From: Planctomycetota bacterium
GTDB lineage: Bacteria; Planctomycetota; UBA1135; UBA2386
Direction of reading: 5' to 3'
Assembly (NCBI GenBank): GCA_019636245.1
Contig: JAHBXX010000002.1
Coordinates: 34,586 to 98,585 of the forward strand
Length of the DNA stretch: 64,000 nucleotides
Shown here: one piece after another, positions 51,307-60,226 of the stretch
How positions within the stretch are numbered: position 1 is the first letter of the stretch
Layout of the letters: each line of letters starts with the position of its first letter
Notes under the pieces: generated by a model
What the model was told of the DNA's origin: nothing
What the model saw: only the letters and a program-made list of their open reading frames with translations
Databases searched by the model: none
Position numbers and translations under genes: made by a program

Positions 51307-51927
51307 CTACCGGATCGGGTAGGCGGTCGGCCAGTCCGGTTCCGTCTTTCGCAGTTCGACGAACGTCGTGTCCGGCACGTCGGCCGGCAGCTGCAGCAGC
51401 TTGTCACGGGTCGCCGCCCGCTCGGCGTCGCCGTCGAAGTAGACCGCCACCACCCACAGCGGCCCCTGCTGGCTCGCATACTCGAAGGGCCTGGCCTTCA
51501 GCAGCTTCTGCGCCCGCAGGTACTGGCTGAGCTGCAGCGCCCGCTGCTGCGCGGAGCCGGCATCCAGGCCCGGGTAGACGGAGACGATGAAGGCGTGGCT
51601 GGCCAACGGCGCCGCTTCGATCTCGCCGACGATTCCGGGCGCCTGCGGGCCGGCCTGCAGGCCGGCCGCGCCGGCCGCCGGCGACGCCGCCACCACCTGC
51701 CCGCGCACGAAGAAGCCGCCGACGAAACCGAGCAGCGCGACGAAGAGCAGCACGAGGCCGCCCGCGCCACCGCGCGCTCCGCGGCTGCCGCCACGGGACG
51801 GACTGCGCGCCCGGCCGAAGAAGGCCGCGACCGACGCCGCGACCGACGCGAAGAGACTGGAACGGCGACCCCGGTACTGCCCGCGCGAGCCGAGCAGCAG
51901 CACCATGTCGCTGGATTTGCGCGCCAC
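51307..51927 (-). CDS. SPOR-like single-span membrane protein
   Basis: 206 residues from GTG 51927, start uncertain: ATG 51906 and an upstream ATG at 52029 are in frame. A basic, Ser/Arg-rich N-terminal cytoplasmic part (about 50 residues), one transmembrane helix (G-L-V-L-L-F-V-A-L-L-G-F-V-G-G-F-F) and a C-terminal domain of about 75 residues with Q-Y-L-R-A-Q-K-L-L-K-A-R-P and W-V-V-A-V-Y-F, resembling SPOR peptidoglycan-binding domains. A promoter-like pair lies about 140 bases upstream. The assignment to SPOR is tentative. Confidence 0.62.
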   Translation of the reverse strand: MARKSSDMVLLLGSRGQYRGRRSSLFASVAASVAAFFGRARSPSRGGSRGARGGAGGLVLLFVALLGFVGGFFVRGQVVAASPAAGAAGLQAGPQAPGIVGEIEAAPLASHAFIVSVYPGLDAGSAQQRALQLSQYLRAQKLLKARPFEYASQQGPLWVVAVYFDGDAERAATRDKLLQLPADVPDTTFVELRKTEPDWPTAYPIR

Positions 51928-52065
51928 GAAACACCCCCGCGCCCCATAGCCGGGCGCCAGCATCGGACCGTGCGAACGAACTGCACCAGCAGGAACCGTG
52001 GGCTCCGACCGCGACGCGGCGTCACCCACGTGACCATGTTGCGGCCGACCGAGCCGCAGGGGGCG

Positions 52066-52094
52066 ACACTAGCGAGCGCTGCGGCGGCGTGCAA
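52066..52094 (-). promoter_or_regulatory. Probable promoter of the SPOR-like gene
   Basis: Minus strand TTGCAC (52094-52089), 17-base spacer, TAGTGT (52071-52066). Transcription would start near 52059, about 130 bases upstream of GTG 51927. The region 51928-52151 holds no other gene. The -35 hexamer is identical to that of the tRNA-fMet promoter. Confidence 0.48.
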
Positions 52095-52151
52095 TGGCCA
52101 ACCCCACGGGCGCGGCGACGCCGCGCCACGTCGGCGGGGCGCCGCAACGCG

Positions 52152-54947
52152 TCAGTCGTCGGCGAGCCGTCGCAGCGCCGCCAGCACCTGCGGCTTGCCG
52201 CCCACCGGCGCCGCGCGCAGGAACTCGCGCGCCACGGCCCGCGAGCCCGCCGTGTCGCCGGTGCGGGCCAGCGTCGCCGCCAGCAGGTAGACCTGCTGGC
52301 TGGCATCGAGCCCGTGGCGCTGCTGCCAGGCGACGGCGAGGCGGCAGAGCTGTTCGAGTTCGGCCAGATCGACGGCCGGGTCGTCGTGCACCGCGGAGGC
52401 CAGCAACCACGCCGCCCAGTGCTGCTGCGGATCGAGTTCCAGGCAGCGGCGGAACGCCGCCGCGGCCGCCGCACGATCGCCGCGCTGCAAGGCCTCGAGG
52501 CCACGCTGCTCGCTGCGGCGCCAGATCGCCGCCAGCTGCAGTTGCACGCCGCTGCCGTCGAACCCGTCCGGCGCCACGTCGAGGCAGCGGCGGAACGCCG
52601 TGCCGGCCGCGTCGTCGTCGCGGCGCAGGATGCGCTCGTAGCCGAGGTCGGCGCAAGCTTCGGCCAGCAGGCGGCGCGCTTCGTCGAAGTCCGGCAGCAG
52701 GCGGTGCGCGGTCTCCAGGTGCGCCACCGCCTCGCCGAAGCGGCGCTGTTCGCGCGCAAGGCGGCCGAGCACCAGGTGGGCCTTGGCCTCGTCCGGATTC
52801 AGGGCCAGGGCCCGCTGGACCAACGCCAGCACCTCGGTCGGCGGCGTGCCCGGATCGGACTGGCGGGCGTAGGCCTTGCCGACCAGCACGTTGGCCAGCA
52901 CGCGCGCGGCGCCGCGATCGGTCGGACAGAGGCGCAAGTAGGCCTCGAGCTGCAGGATGGCGTCGTCGAGCTGTCCCTGGCCGACGAGGGCCAGCGCCAG
53001 CTCCTGCCGCAGCGCCGGGTCGGCGCGGTGCATCAGCCCCTGCCGCGCGTAGTGCTCGGCATCGGCGTAGTTGCCGCGGCCGCGCAGCAGGCGGGCCGCG
53101 CCGAGCCAGGCGTCGATCGACCGCGGGTCGGCGGCCTGCGCCCGCCGGTAGTTGCGCAGCGCCGGCAGCAGGCGGCCGCGGGCGGTGTCCCACGCCGCCT
53201 GCGTGCACCACAGACCGGCATGCGACGGCGCCTGTTGCAGCGCCGCCGCGAGCGCCGCATCGGCGCGTTGGCCGACCGGATCGTCGTCGGCCAGCGGGTG
53301 CGGCGGCTCGCCCACCGCGTGGGCCAGGGCCCGCAGCTGCTCGAAGGCCACGACGTCGGGATGGGCCGGAGCCAGCGCCTGGCCCCGCTGCAGCGCCCGT
53401 TCGGCCGAGCTCGCGTCACCGGCGAGCCGCAGGGGCTCGAACGCGGCGAGGCAGGCCTGCAGCAGCAGCTGCTCGGCCTCGGCGCGCCTCTTCGGGGCGA
53501 TCTCGCGCGCCAGCTGCGCCTCGGCGGCGGCGATGGCGGCCTGCGCGTGCCCCGCCGCGGCGCCATAGTCGGCCGCCAACAGGCACAGGCGGGTCAACAG
53601 CAGGCGCGCGCGCAGTTCGTGGATCGGGTACCGCGCCGCGGCGACGGCGGCCTCGAGGTGCGGCTGCACCGCCTCCACCGACGCCGAGCCGCGCTGCAGC
53701 AGCTCGTAGACGAGGTTCAGGTGCGCCACGGCGTTGGCCGACTCGACCGCGAGGCTCTGCCGCCACAGGGTCTCGTCGTCGGCGAACGCCTGCGCCCGGC
53801 CCCCGCACCAGACGACCAGCGGCGACAGCACGGCCGCGGCCAGCCACGGTGCCGCGCGCGGCCACAGCCGGCCGAGCGCCGCCAACGCCGCCAGCGCGGC
53901 CCCGGGCACCGCCATGTACAGATAACGATCCGCGGCGGCGATCGACGACGCCGGGAAGGCCGTGTTGAACGGCAGCAGCGCGACGACGAACGCCGCCAGG
54001 CCGAGCGCGGCCAGGCGCCATCCGGGCCGCCGCCAGCCCATCGCCACGGCCACCCCCGCGAGCGCGAGCGCGACGCAGCCGGGCAGCCAGTCGGCGCGGA
54101 ACTGCGCCAGCGTGTCGACCTCGGGGTAGAGCACGTTGAGCCGCGCCGGCCAGGCGGTCGTCGCCAGGTAGTGCCAGAAGGCGCCCGGCACCTGGGCCAG
54201 ACGTTCGCTCGCGGCGCCGGGTGCCAACGTGCCCTCGGCGGCGGCGATGGTCTGGTGGTGCCAGGCGATCGGCAGGGTCACCAGCAACAGCACCAGCGGC
54301 GCCAGGAACCGCCGGCGATCGGCGCCGCGGTGGCAGCAGACCAGCAGGGCGAGCAGCGGCAGCACGACCGCGGTCGCCTTGCTGTACATCGCCAGCCCAC
54401 CGAGCACCGAAAGGCCCACCAACAGGCGGGGCCGCGGGCGCGTGGCGTAGGACACGGAGAGCCCCAGGGCGGTGAACACGAACAGCCCGCTCAGCACGTC
54501 CTTGCGGCCGCTGGCCCAGGCCACCGACTCGGCGAGCGCCGGGTGCACGACGAACACGGCAGCGGTGGCGAGCGCCAACCACGGCCGGGCGCCGAGCGCC
54601 TGCACCAGCCGCACCAGCACCGCGCCGGCCACGGCATGCAGCAGCAGGGACGTCACGTGCGGCCAGGCGGCCGCGCCGCCGCCGAGCCGCCAATCGAGCC
54701 ACAGCGACAGGTGCGCGACGGGCAGCCAGGCGTTGGCGATCGGGCGCGACGGATCGAGGATCGCCGCCACGCCGTCGCGGAACTCGGGGTTCTGCGGGCC
54801 GAAGTAGAACGTGTCGTCGAAGTCGAGCAGGCCCGCGCCCAGCGCCGCCGGCAGGTAGGCCAGCAGCGCGAGGCCGAGCATCGGGGCAAGGCACGCCCAC
54901 CACGGCAGGGGGGATGGCAGCCCAGGATTCGGCGGCGGCGCGGGCAT
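52152..54947 (-). CDS. GT-C-type membrane protein with TPR domain (TMTC-like)
   Basis: 931 residues. About ten transmembrane helices in residues 17-420, then TPR repeats to the C-terminus. After helix 1 the periplasmic loop reads F-D-D-T-F-Y (Asp44-Asp45), the acidic signature of GT-C glycosyltransferases such as TMTC O-mannosyltransferases, and an A-W-A-S-G-R-K-D segment follows in a later loop. This architecture suggests lipid-linked sugar transfer to exported proteins. Donor and acceptor are unknown and no dolichol-like synthesis genes lie nearby. ATG 54947 chosen for its compact N-terminus. Confidence 0.78.
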   Translation of the reverse strand: MPAPPPNPGLPSPLPWWACLAPMLGLALLAYLPAALGAGLLDFDDTFYFGPQNPEFRDGVAAILDPSRPIANAWLPVAHLSLWLDWRLGGGAAAWPHVTSLLLHAVAGAVLVRLVQALGARPWLALATAAVFVVHPALAESVAWASGRKDVLSGLFVFTALGLSVSYATRPRPRLLVGLSVLGGLAMYSKATAVVLPLLALLVCCHRGADRRRFLAPLVLLLVTLPIAWHHQTIAAAEGTLAPGAASERLAQVPGAFWHYLATTAWPARLNVLYPEVDTLAQFRADWLPGCVALALAGVAVAMGWRRPGWRLAALGLAAFVVALLPFNTAFPASSIAAADRYLYMAVPGAALAALAALGRLWPRAAPWLAAAVLSPLVVWCGGRAQAFADDETLWRQSLAVESANAVAHLNLVYELLQRGSASVEAVQPHLEAAVAAARYPIHELRARLLLTRLCLLAADYGAAAGHAQAAIAAAEAQLAREIAPKRRAEAEQLLLQACLAAFEPLRLAGDASSAERALQRGQALAPAHPDVVAFEQLRALAHAVGEPPHPLADDDPVGQRADAALAAALQQAPSHAGLWCTQAAWDTARGRLLPALRNYRRAQAADPRSIDAWLGAARLLRGRGNYADAEHYARQGLMHRADPALRQELALALVGQGQLDDAILQLEAYLRLCPTDRGAARVLANVLVGKAYARQSDPGTPPTEVLALVQRALALNPDEAKAHLVLGRLAREQRRFGEAVAHLETAHRLLPDFDEARRLLAEACADLGYERILRRDDDAAGTAFRRCLDVAPDGFDGSGVQLQLAAIWRRSEQRGLEALQRGDRAAAAAAFRRCLELDPQQHWAAWLLASAVHDDPAVDLAELEQLCRLAVAWQQRHGLDASQQVYLLAATLARTGDTAGSRAVAREFLRAAPVGGKPQVLAALRRLADD

Positions 54948-55075
54948 CGGCGCGGGCAAGCTTGCGAGCCCGGGCCGCGAGGTCAAGCCGCGCGCCCCGC
55001 GCCGAGGCGGCGACGGGCGCCCGTTCGCGGCCGGAGGACTTGCGCCGCCGCGGCCGGCGGGCAACCTGTCGCGCC

Positions 55076-56173
55076 GTGCACTACGCCCGCCACCTGGCCG
55101 CCGGAGCCCACCCCGTGGCGCGCGCGCTGCGGCGGCGCGGGCGCGAGGTCTGGCCGCTGCGCCGCCGCGGCGCCGACCTCGGCTACGCCGTGCCCGTGCA
55201 TCGCCGTCCGCCCGACCTGCGGCAGGCCCTTGCGCGCTGGCAGCGCAGCGAAGCGGTGTTCCTGCCCGGCATGCTCGGCGATGGCCCCGCCCGCCATGGC
55301 GAGGCGATCGCCGCGTCGTTGCGCATGTTCGACCGGCTCCGCCGTGGCGGCAGCTTCCTCGACGAACTCGATCGCCGCCTGCGCGACGACGCCGACCTGC
55401 GCTACGCCGGCAGCACCGCCGACCGCAACGACCGGCGCGAGATCGAACGGGTGTTCGTCGACGCCATGCCGGGCGGCGAACGGGTGGCCAGCGACCTGTG
55501 GGCCAAGCTGACCTGGATCGCCGACGACGCCAGCGACCGCTCGCTGCGCATCCGGTTCTCCGCCGGGCTCGAGCAGCTCGAGGAGTGGATGCAGGCGACC
55601 GACCTGACCGCGGGCTGGGTCGACCAGTTCGCGGCGCGCGCGTTCCCCGAGGGCGCGGCGATCCTCGGCTGCGAGCCGCTGCGGCGGCTGCTGCAGGCGC
55701 TGCTCGACCGGCCGCACCGGCTCAGCGAGCGCATCGTCTACAACAACGCGCCGGACGGCGGCGCCGTGTTCCACCACGACGCCGAACCCGGACAGCTCGG
55801 CGTGGTGTTCAGCCAGCTCGAGGGCCGCACGGGCTGGCTGGCGATCGGCAAGCGGCGCCTCGCCGCCCTGCTGGCCCCCGACGGTTCGGCGCGCGCCCGG
55901 CGCCAGGCGATGGCGGCCCTCGATCGCGGCGACGACCAGGCCCTCTGGCGCCGGCTCAACCGCGACGCCGCGTTCGCCGGCCTGCTGGCGGCGCACGGCG
56001 CCCTGTTCGTGCTGCAGGCCGGCGACGTGATCCTGCTGCCCTCGCAGGGCATCGACGACGTGGCCTGGCACTCGGTGACCGCCCTCGGCAGGCGGCCGAG
56101 CCTGGCCCACAGCTATGGCCTGTTCCCGCGCCGCGACGACTACCCCGTGGCCGCCGACCCCTGGTCGCGCTAG
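55076..56173 (+). CDS. Cupin/JmjC-like protein of unknown function
   Basis: 365 residues from GTG 55076. The earlier open frame overlaps the divergent GT-C gene and is Arg/Ala-rich, so it was not used. The middle carries F-H-H-D-A-E-P-G-Q near residue 231 and the end D-V-A-W-H-S-V near 331, spaced like the H-x-D...H iron ligands of cupin_8/JmjC-type 2-oxoglutarate oxygenases, with a V-L-Q-A-G-D-V-I-L-L-P strand in between. A hydroxylase is plausible but the 2-oxoglutarate residue was not located. The uracil-glycosylase region follows nine bases later. Confidence 0.62.
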   Translation: MHYARHLAAGAHPVARALRRRGREVWPLRRRGADLGYAVPVHRRPPDLRQALARWQRSEAVFLPGMLGDGPARHGEAIAASLRMFDRLRRGGSFLDELDRRLRDDADLRYAGSTADRNDRREIERVFVDAMPGGERVASDLWAKLTWIADDASDRSLRIRFSAGLEQLEEWMQATDLTAGWVDQFAARAFPEGAAILGCEPLRRLLQALLDRPHRLSERIVYNNAPDGGAVFHHDAEPGQLGVVFSQLEGRTGWLAIGKRRLAALLAPDGSARARRQAMAALDRGDDQALWRRLNRDAAFAGLLAAHGALFVLQAGDVILLPSQGIDDVAWHSVTALGRRPSLAHSYGLFPRRDDYPVAADPWSR

Positions 56174-56182
56174 AAGCGCAGC

Positions 56183-56387
56183 GTGGGGCCCGAGCCGGCA
56201 GCGCTGCAGCAGCACCTCGAGCGTCTGGTCGACGCCTACGGGCCCGACCTGCGCCTGCCGGTCGGCCACCGCGCCGCCCCTGCCGCGGTAGCGCCCGACG
56301 TCGCGACCGCCGCCGTCCCGGACCCGACCGCAGCGCCCGGCCGGCCCGCCGCGCCGGCCGCGCCGGCCGCCGCCAGGCCCGCCGGAC
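56183..56387 (+). other. Probable N-terminal segment of the uracil-DNA glycosylase, in another frame
   Basis: GTG 56183, nine bases after the previous stop, opens a frame that encodes a plausible helix (L-Q-Q-H-L-E-R-L-V-D-A-Y-G) and then a long Pro/Ala linker. It looks like the N-terminal extension common in family-4 uracil-DNA glycosylases, but the catalytic domain continues in the +1-shifted frame. The two frames overlap only in low-complexity Pro/Ala-coding DNA (about 56300-56400). In the catalytic frame a TAG at 56289 blocks extension upstream. Confidence 0.5.
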
Positions 56388-57014
56388 TTGCTGCCGCCCG
56401 CGGCCGCCGCGGCGCCGGGCGCCGAGGACCCGACGGCGCAGGCCCTGGCGGCGCTGCGCGCGGAGGTGCTGCCGTGCACGCGCTGCAAGCTGCACCGCGA
56501 GCGCAACCAGGTCGTGTTCGGCGAAGGCAGCCCGAACGCCGAGGTGCTGTTCATCGGCGAGGCCCCGGGCGCCGTCGAGGACCAGACCGGGCGCCCCTTC
56601 GTCGGCCCGGCCGGCCAGCTGCTCGACCGCATCCTCGTTGGTGCCATGGGCTTGCAGCGGAGCGACGTCTACATCGCCAACATCAACAAGTGCCGGCCAC
56701 CCGGCAACCGGGCGCCCGAGGCCGACGAGGTCGCCGCCTGCCTGCCCTACCTGCGCCGGCAGGTCGACCTGCTGCGGCCGCGCGCCATCGTCTGCCTCGG
56801 CCGCACGGCGGCGCAGAACCTGCTGGGCACGACCGAACCGATGCGCAACCTGCGCGGCCGCGACCTCGCCTACGCGGGCATCCCGGTCGTGGTCACCTGG
56901 CACCCGGCCTACCTGCTGCGCGACCCGTCGCACAAGCGCGAGACCTGGGAGGACATCAAGCGCGTCAATCGGCTGCTGGGCCGACCGGAGGTGCCGGGTG
57001 CCACGCCCGGGTAG
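56388..57014 (+). CDS. Uracil-DNA glycosylase, family 4 (Fe-S type)
   Basis: 208 residues from TTG 56388, the only start in this frame after the TAG at 56289. Removes uracil from DNA. Iron-sulfur cysteines C30/C33 in L-P-C-T-R-C and two further cysteines (N-K-C-R-P-P-G-N-R and A-C-L-P-Y) are present. Motif A is G-E-A-P-G-A-V-E-D (56-64) and motif B is W-H-P-A-Y-L-L-R near the end. The catalytic domain is complete, but the natural N-terminus probably lies at 56183 in another frame, so a frameshift or sequencing error in the linker is suspected. Confidence 0.85.
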   Translation: MLPPAAAAAPGAEDPTAQALAALRAEVLPCTRCKLHRERNQVVFGEGSPNAEVLFIGEAPGAVEDQTGRPFVGPAGQLLDRILVGAMGLQRSDVYIANINKCRPPGNRAPEADEVAACLPYLRRQVDLLRPRAIVCLGRTAAQNLLGTTEPMRNLRGRDLAYAGIPVVVTWHPAYLLRDPSHKRETWEDIKRVNRLLGRPEVPGATPG

Positions 57015-57055
57015 CGGTTCCCCGTCCCGGGCGAACGCGCGAGCCCGAAGCAGCC

Positions 57056-57084
57056 TTGACCATGCCGGAAGGCCTCGCTACGGT
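57056..57084 (+). promoter_or_regulatory. Sigma70-type promoter of the secretin gene
   Basis: TTGACC (57056-57061), 17-base spacer, TACGGT (57079-57084), directly downstream of the uracil-glycosylase stop. It would produce a leader of about 190 bases before ATG 57280. The -35 differs from the E. coli consensus by one base. Confidence 0.6.
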
Positions 57085-57279
57085 CCGCCCCCTCGCGCGA
57101 GCGGCGCTCCCACGACCGCGCGAAATCGTCCGAACCCCTTCTCGCCCCTCTCCTGACGTCGCCCGTGGCCGCTGCGGCCACGGCCTGCGCGGCCTCGTGG
57201 CATGCAGGCAGACGCGATGTGCACCAGCGGGACGGGTTGCCCCTCTCCCCGTTCGCTTTCCCTTGCCGGCTATCCCAGC

Positions 57280-59904
57280 ATGATCAAGGTCCAGACCCTG
57301 CGGCTGCGCGGCCTCTATGCGTCGTCCCTGCTCGCCCTCGGCGCCTGTTCGGGCACCTCGGACGTCGTCACCGATGGCCCCACTTCTCCGGATGCGACGC
57401 CCATGACCGCAGGCGGCGACGCCGCGCGCCCGGGCGCCGGCCGCACGGCCGAGCCGCAAGACCAGGATCCGCGCGATCGGCGCGCCCTGGTGGCCAAGGT
57501 GGTCGAGAACGCGCGCCGCTCGCTCGACCTGCGCCTGTTCGAGGACGCGCGCAACGAAGCGGCCTACGCGCTGGAACTCGACAACGACAACCGCGAGGCC
57601 CGCGACATCCTGCTGCGCTGCAACCAGATCCTGGGCGACGGCGCCGGCGTGCCGCTGCGCGACGTCGTCGGGGACGCGATCATCCAGGACCGCATCCGCC
57701 TCGAGCGCGAGCGCGCGCTGGTCGAGAAGGACCTGCAGCTCGGCCGCGCCGACATGGAGCTCGGCAACTACGGTCGGGCGATCGACAGCTACGAGCGCGC
57801 CGTGACCGCGCTGCGCTTCTCCGCCTACGCGCAGGCCAACGAGCCGCTGCGGCGCGAGGCGGAGAACCTGCTGGCCGCCGCCCGGGAGGCGAAGAAGAAC
57901 GCCGAGCGCGACGCGTTCGATCGCGCCAAGCAGGCCTCCGAGGCCGAGCTGCAGCGCATGCAGCGCGAGATGGACCTGCAGCGCGAAGGCCGCGTCGAGC
58001 GGCTCGTCGAGCAGGCCAACCTGAACTTCCAGTCGGGCAACTACCAGAACACGCTGGCCCTGCTCGACCAGGCGCTGCTGCTCGACCCGACCAACGGCAC
58101 GGCGCTGGCGCTGCGCGACCTCGCCGACCGCGCCCGCCACAACATCGCCGTGGAGGCGAACCGGGAACGCTGGCGCACCGAGTGGAACAAGACCTTCCTC
58201 GACCTGCAGCACAGCATCCTGCCGCAGACGGACACCGTCGTGTTCGATCCCGAGCGCTGGGCCCTGGTGTCCGAGCGCGAGCCGGCCAGCTACACGGTGG
58301 CCCGGGACCTCGACACGCCGGAGAACCAGGCCGTCGCCAGGATCCTCGAGGAGCGGCAGCTCGAGCACAGCTTCACCAGCGCCACCGTGCAGGACTGGGC
58401 CAGCTACTACAGCCAGGTCACCGGCGTCACGTTCTTCGTCACCGCCGAGGTCCGCGACATGCCGGCGGACACGACCACGCTGACCGACTTCCGGCTGACG
58501 CGCCGCTCGGTCGCCGACGCCCTGCGCGCGATCCAGTCCGCCACCGGCGTCGCCTACAAGATCCGCGACGGCCTGGTGCACCTGGTCAGCCCCGCGAACG
58601 CGATCGGCACGCTCTACCTCGAGAACTACAAGGTGCAGGACCTCGTCCAGGGCGTCGTCGGTGCGCCGGGCGTGAACCTGCGCCTGCCGACGCCCGGCGA
58701 CGACACGCCGCTGTTCCCGGAGCCCGAGGACGAGGCGCAGCCGTCGGTCGTCGACGAGGGCCGCCTGCTCGACCTGATCAAGTCGACGGTCGCGACCGAC
58801 AAGTGGGACGGCAGCCCGTTCACGATCACCGCGCAGAACGGCATCTTCTACGTGCGCGCCGACCGCGACACGCACGAGCAGGTCGACGAGCTGATCCGCA
58901 ACCTGCGCCGCCACGTCGGCATCCAGGTCGACGTCGAAGCCCGCTTCCTCAAGGTCGAGGACAGCTTCCTCGAAGACGTCGGCATCGACCTGCGCGGCCT
59001 CGGCAACCAGGCCTCGCAGGGCGTGCCCGGCCGCGGCCTCGAGAAGAAGGGCAACCGGCAGAACGCCGGCTTCGACGACTTCGGCCCGCGCACGCAGCAG
59101 AACCCGGCCTCGCCGGGCCTCGTCGGCACCGGCACCGAGCCCGGCGTGTTCTTCGACGACGGCGGCGACGGCGACCTGATGGCCCGCGTCGAGAACCTCT
59201 ACGACACGACGCTCGGCGGCCGCAACGGCGGCCTGACCAACGCCGGCGGCCTGTCGCTGCAGTATGCGTTCCTCGACGACACCGAGGTCGAGGTCGTGCT
59301 GCGCGCGGTGTCCAAGCAGGAGCGAACCGAGCAGATCGATGCCCCGCGGTTGCTGATCTACAACAACACGCGGGCGAGCATGCACTTCCTGCGCAACATC
59401 TCCTACATCCGCGACTTCGAGGTGGAGATCGCCCAGGCAGCCGCCGTCGCCAACCCGGTGATCGGCACCGTGCAGGACGGCGTCGCCCTCGACGTCCGCC
59501 CCGTCGTCGACAGCGACCTGAAGTTCGTGACGATGGAAGTGCGGCCGACGGTGATGACCCTGCAGCTGCCGATCCCCACCTTCACGACGACGCTGGGCGT
59601 CGGTCAGCCGATCTCGATCCAGCTGCCCGAGGTGACGATGCAGCGGGTGCGCACGACGGTGACGATGCCCGACGGCGGCACGATGATGCTCGGTGGCATG
59701 CGGCTCGTGGAGCGCCAGAACCTGCGCAGCACGGTGCCGCTGCTCGGCAGCCTGCCCGGGCTGAGCTGGCTGTTCAGCCGCAACGGCACGTCGGTGCAGA
59801 ACCGCAAGATCCTGATCTTGCTGCGGGCGAAGATCATCCTGATGGAAGAGTGGGAGCCGAACCCGGCCTCGCTGCCCACGGCGGTGACCGCCGCCGCGCG
59901 CTGA
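57280..59904 (+). CDS. Secretin-family lipoprotein with N-terminal TPR region
   Basis: 874 residues. ATG 57280 gives a lipoprotein signal with L-A-L-G-A-C near residue 23; the frame is open further upstream without a signal. Residues 60-290 are TPR-like and coiled-coil, followed by N-type secretin modules (about 350-600) and the C-terminal secretin domain with Q-I-D-A-P-R-L-L-I-Y-N-N, the T-M-P-D-G-G-T-M-M-L-G-G strand and V-P-L-L-G-S-L-P-G-L-S-W-L-F near the end. Secretins form outer-membrane gates of type II/III secretion or pilus systems. No cognate ATPase or pseudopilin gene is in the window. Confidence 0.88.
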   Translation: MIKVQTLRLRGLYASSLLALGACSGTSDVVTDGPTSPDATPMTAGGDAARPGAGRTAEPQDQDPRDRRALVAKVVENARRSLDLRLFEDARNEAAYALELDNDNREARDILLRCNQILGDGAGVPLRDVVGDAIIQDRIRLERERALVEKDLQLGRADMELGNYGRAIDSYERAVTALRFSAYAQANEPLRREAENLLAAAREAKKNAERDAFDRAKQASEAELQRMQREMDLQREGRVERLVEQANLNFQSGNYQNTLALLDQALLLDPTNGTALALRDLADRARHNIAVEANRERWRTEWNKTFLDLQHSILPQTDTVVFDPERWALVSEREPASYTVARDLDTPENQAVARILEERQLEHSFTSATVQDWASYYSQVTGVTFFVTAEVRDMPADTTTLTDFRLTRRSVADALRAIQSATGVAYKIRDGLVHLVSPANAIGTLYLENYKVQDLVQGVVGAPGVNLRLPTPGDDTPLFPEPEDEAQPSVVDEGRLLDLIKSTVATDKWDGSPFTITAQNGIFYVRADRDTHEQVDELIRNLRRHVGIQVDVEARFLKVEDSFLEDVGIDLRGLGNQASQGVPGRGLEKKGNRQNAGFDDFGPRTQQNPASPGLVGTGTEPGVFFDDGGDGDLMARVENLYDTTLGGRNGGLTNAGGLSLQYAFLDDTEVEVVLRAVSKQERTEQIDAPRLLIYNNTRASMHFLRNISYIRDFEVEIAQAAAVANPVIGTVQDGVALDVRPVVDSDLKFVTMEVRPTVMTLQLPIPTFTTTLGVGQPISIQLPEVTMQRVRTTVTMPDGGTMMLGGMRLVERQNLRSTVPLLGSLPGLSWLFSRNGTSVQNRKILILLRAKIILMEEWEPNPASLPTAVTAAAR

Positions 59905-60073
59905 TCGCGGCGGCTGCCGCCGATCGCCCCTGGCGGGCGACCCCGGCTCGCCGACCCGACGTGGCGGCGGCCGGAGCGGTGCCCCGGACCGCGGCCGGCA
60001 GCGCCCGCCTCGCCCGCCCCGCCGGCCCTGAGCGTGGGCGCACGGCGTTGCGCCGCCAACCCGTCGCTCGCCG

Positions 60074-60101
60074 TTGGATCGACTGAACGTCCCGCTATAC
60101 T
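60074..60101 (+). promoter_or_regulatory. Sigma70-type promoter of the TPR gene at 60227
   Basis: TTGGAT (60074-60079), 16-base spacer, TATACT (60096-60101), the best -10 match in the window. It sits in the 322-base gap 59905-60226, which holds no gene. A Shine-Dalgarno GGAG at 60216-60219, seven bases before GTG 60227, fixes the start of the following gene and rules out the longer frame that begins inside the promoter. Confidence 0.62.
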
Positions 60102-60226
60102 CGCCGTTTCCCCTCTGCGGCGCGCTCGACCGCCCCCATCGCGGCGCGCCGACCCAGCCGCCGGGTCGTTGCCACGGCCCTGGCAGCCCCCGTACGACCG
60201 CAGGAACGCCATCCCGGAGTCTGCCC

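Noticed and set aside
54914..55075. Longer N-terminus of the cupin-like protein from ATG 54914
   Set aside because: It overlaps the start of the divergent GT-C/TPR gene and is Ala/Arg low complexity; GTG 55076 begins the ordered part.
59905..59945. GC-rich inverted repeat after the secretin gene as a terminator
   Set aside because: The arms pair imperfectly with almost no loop and there is no T-run; chance pairing is likely in such G+C-rich DNA.
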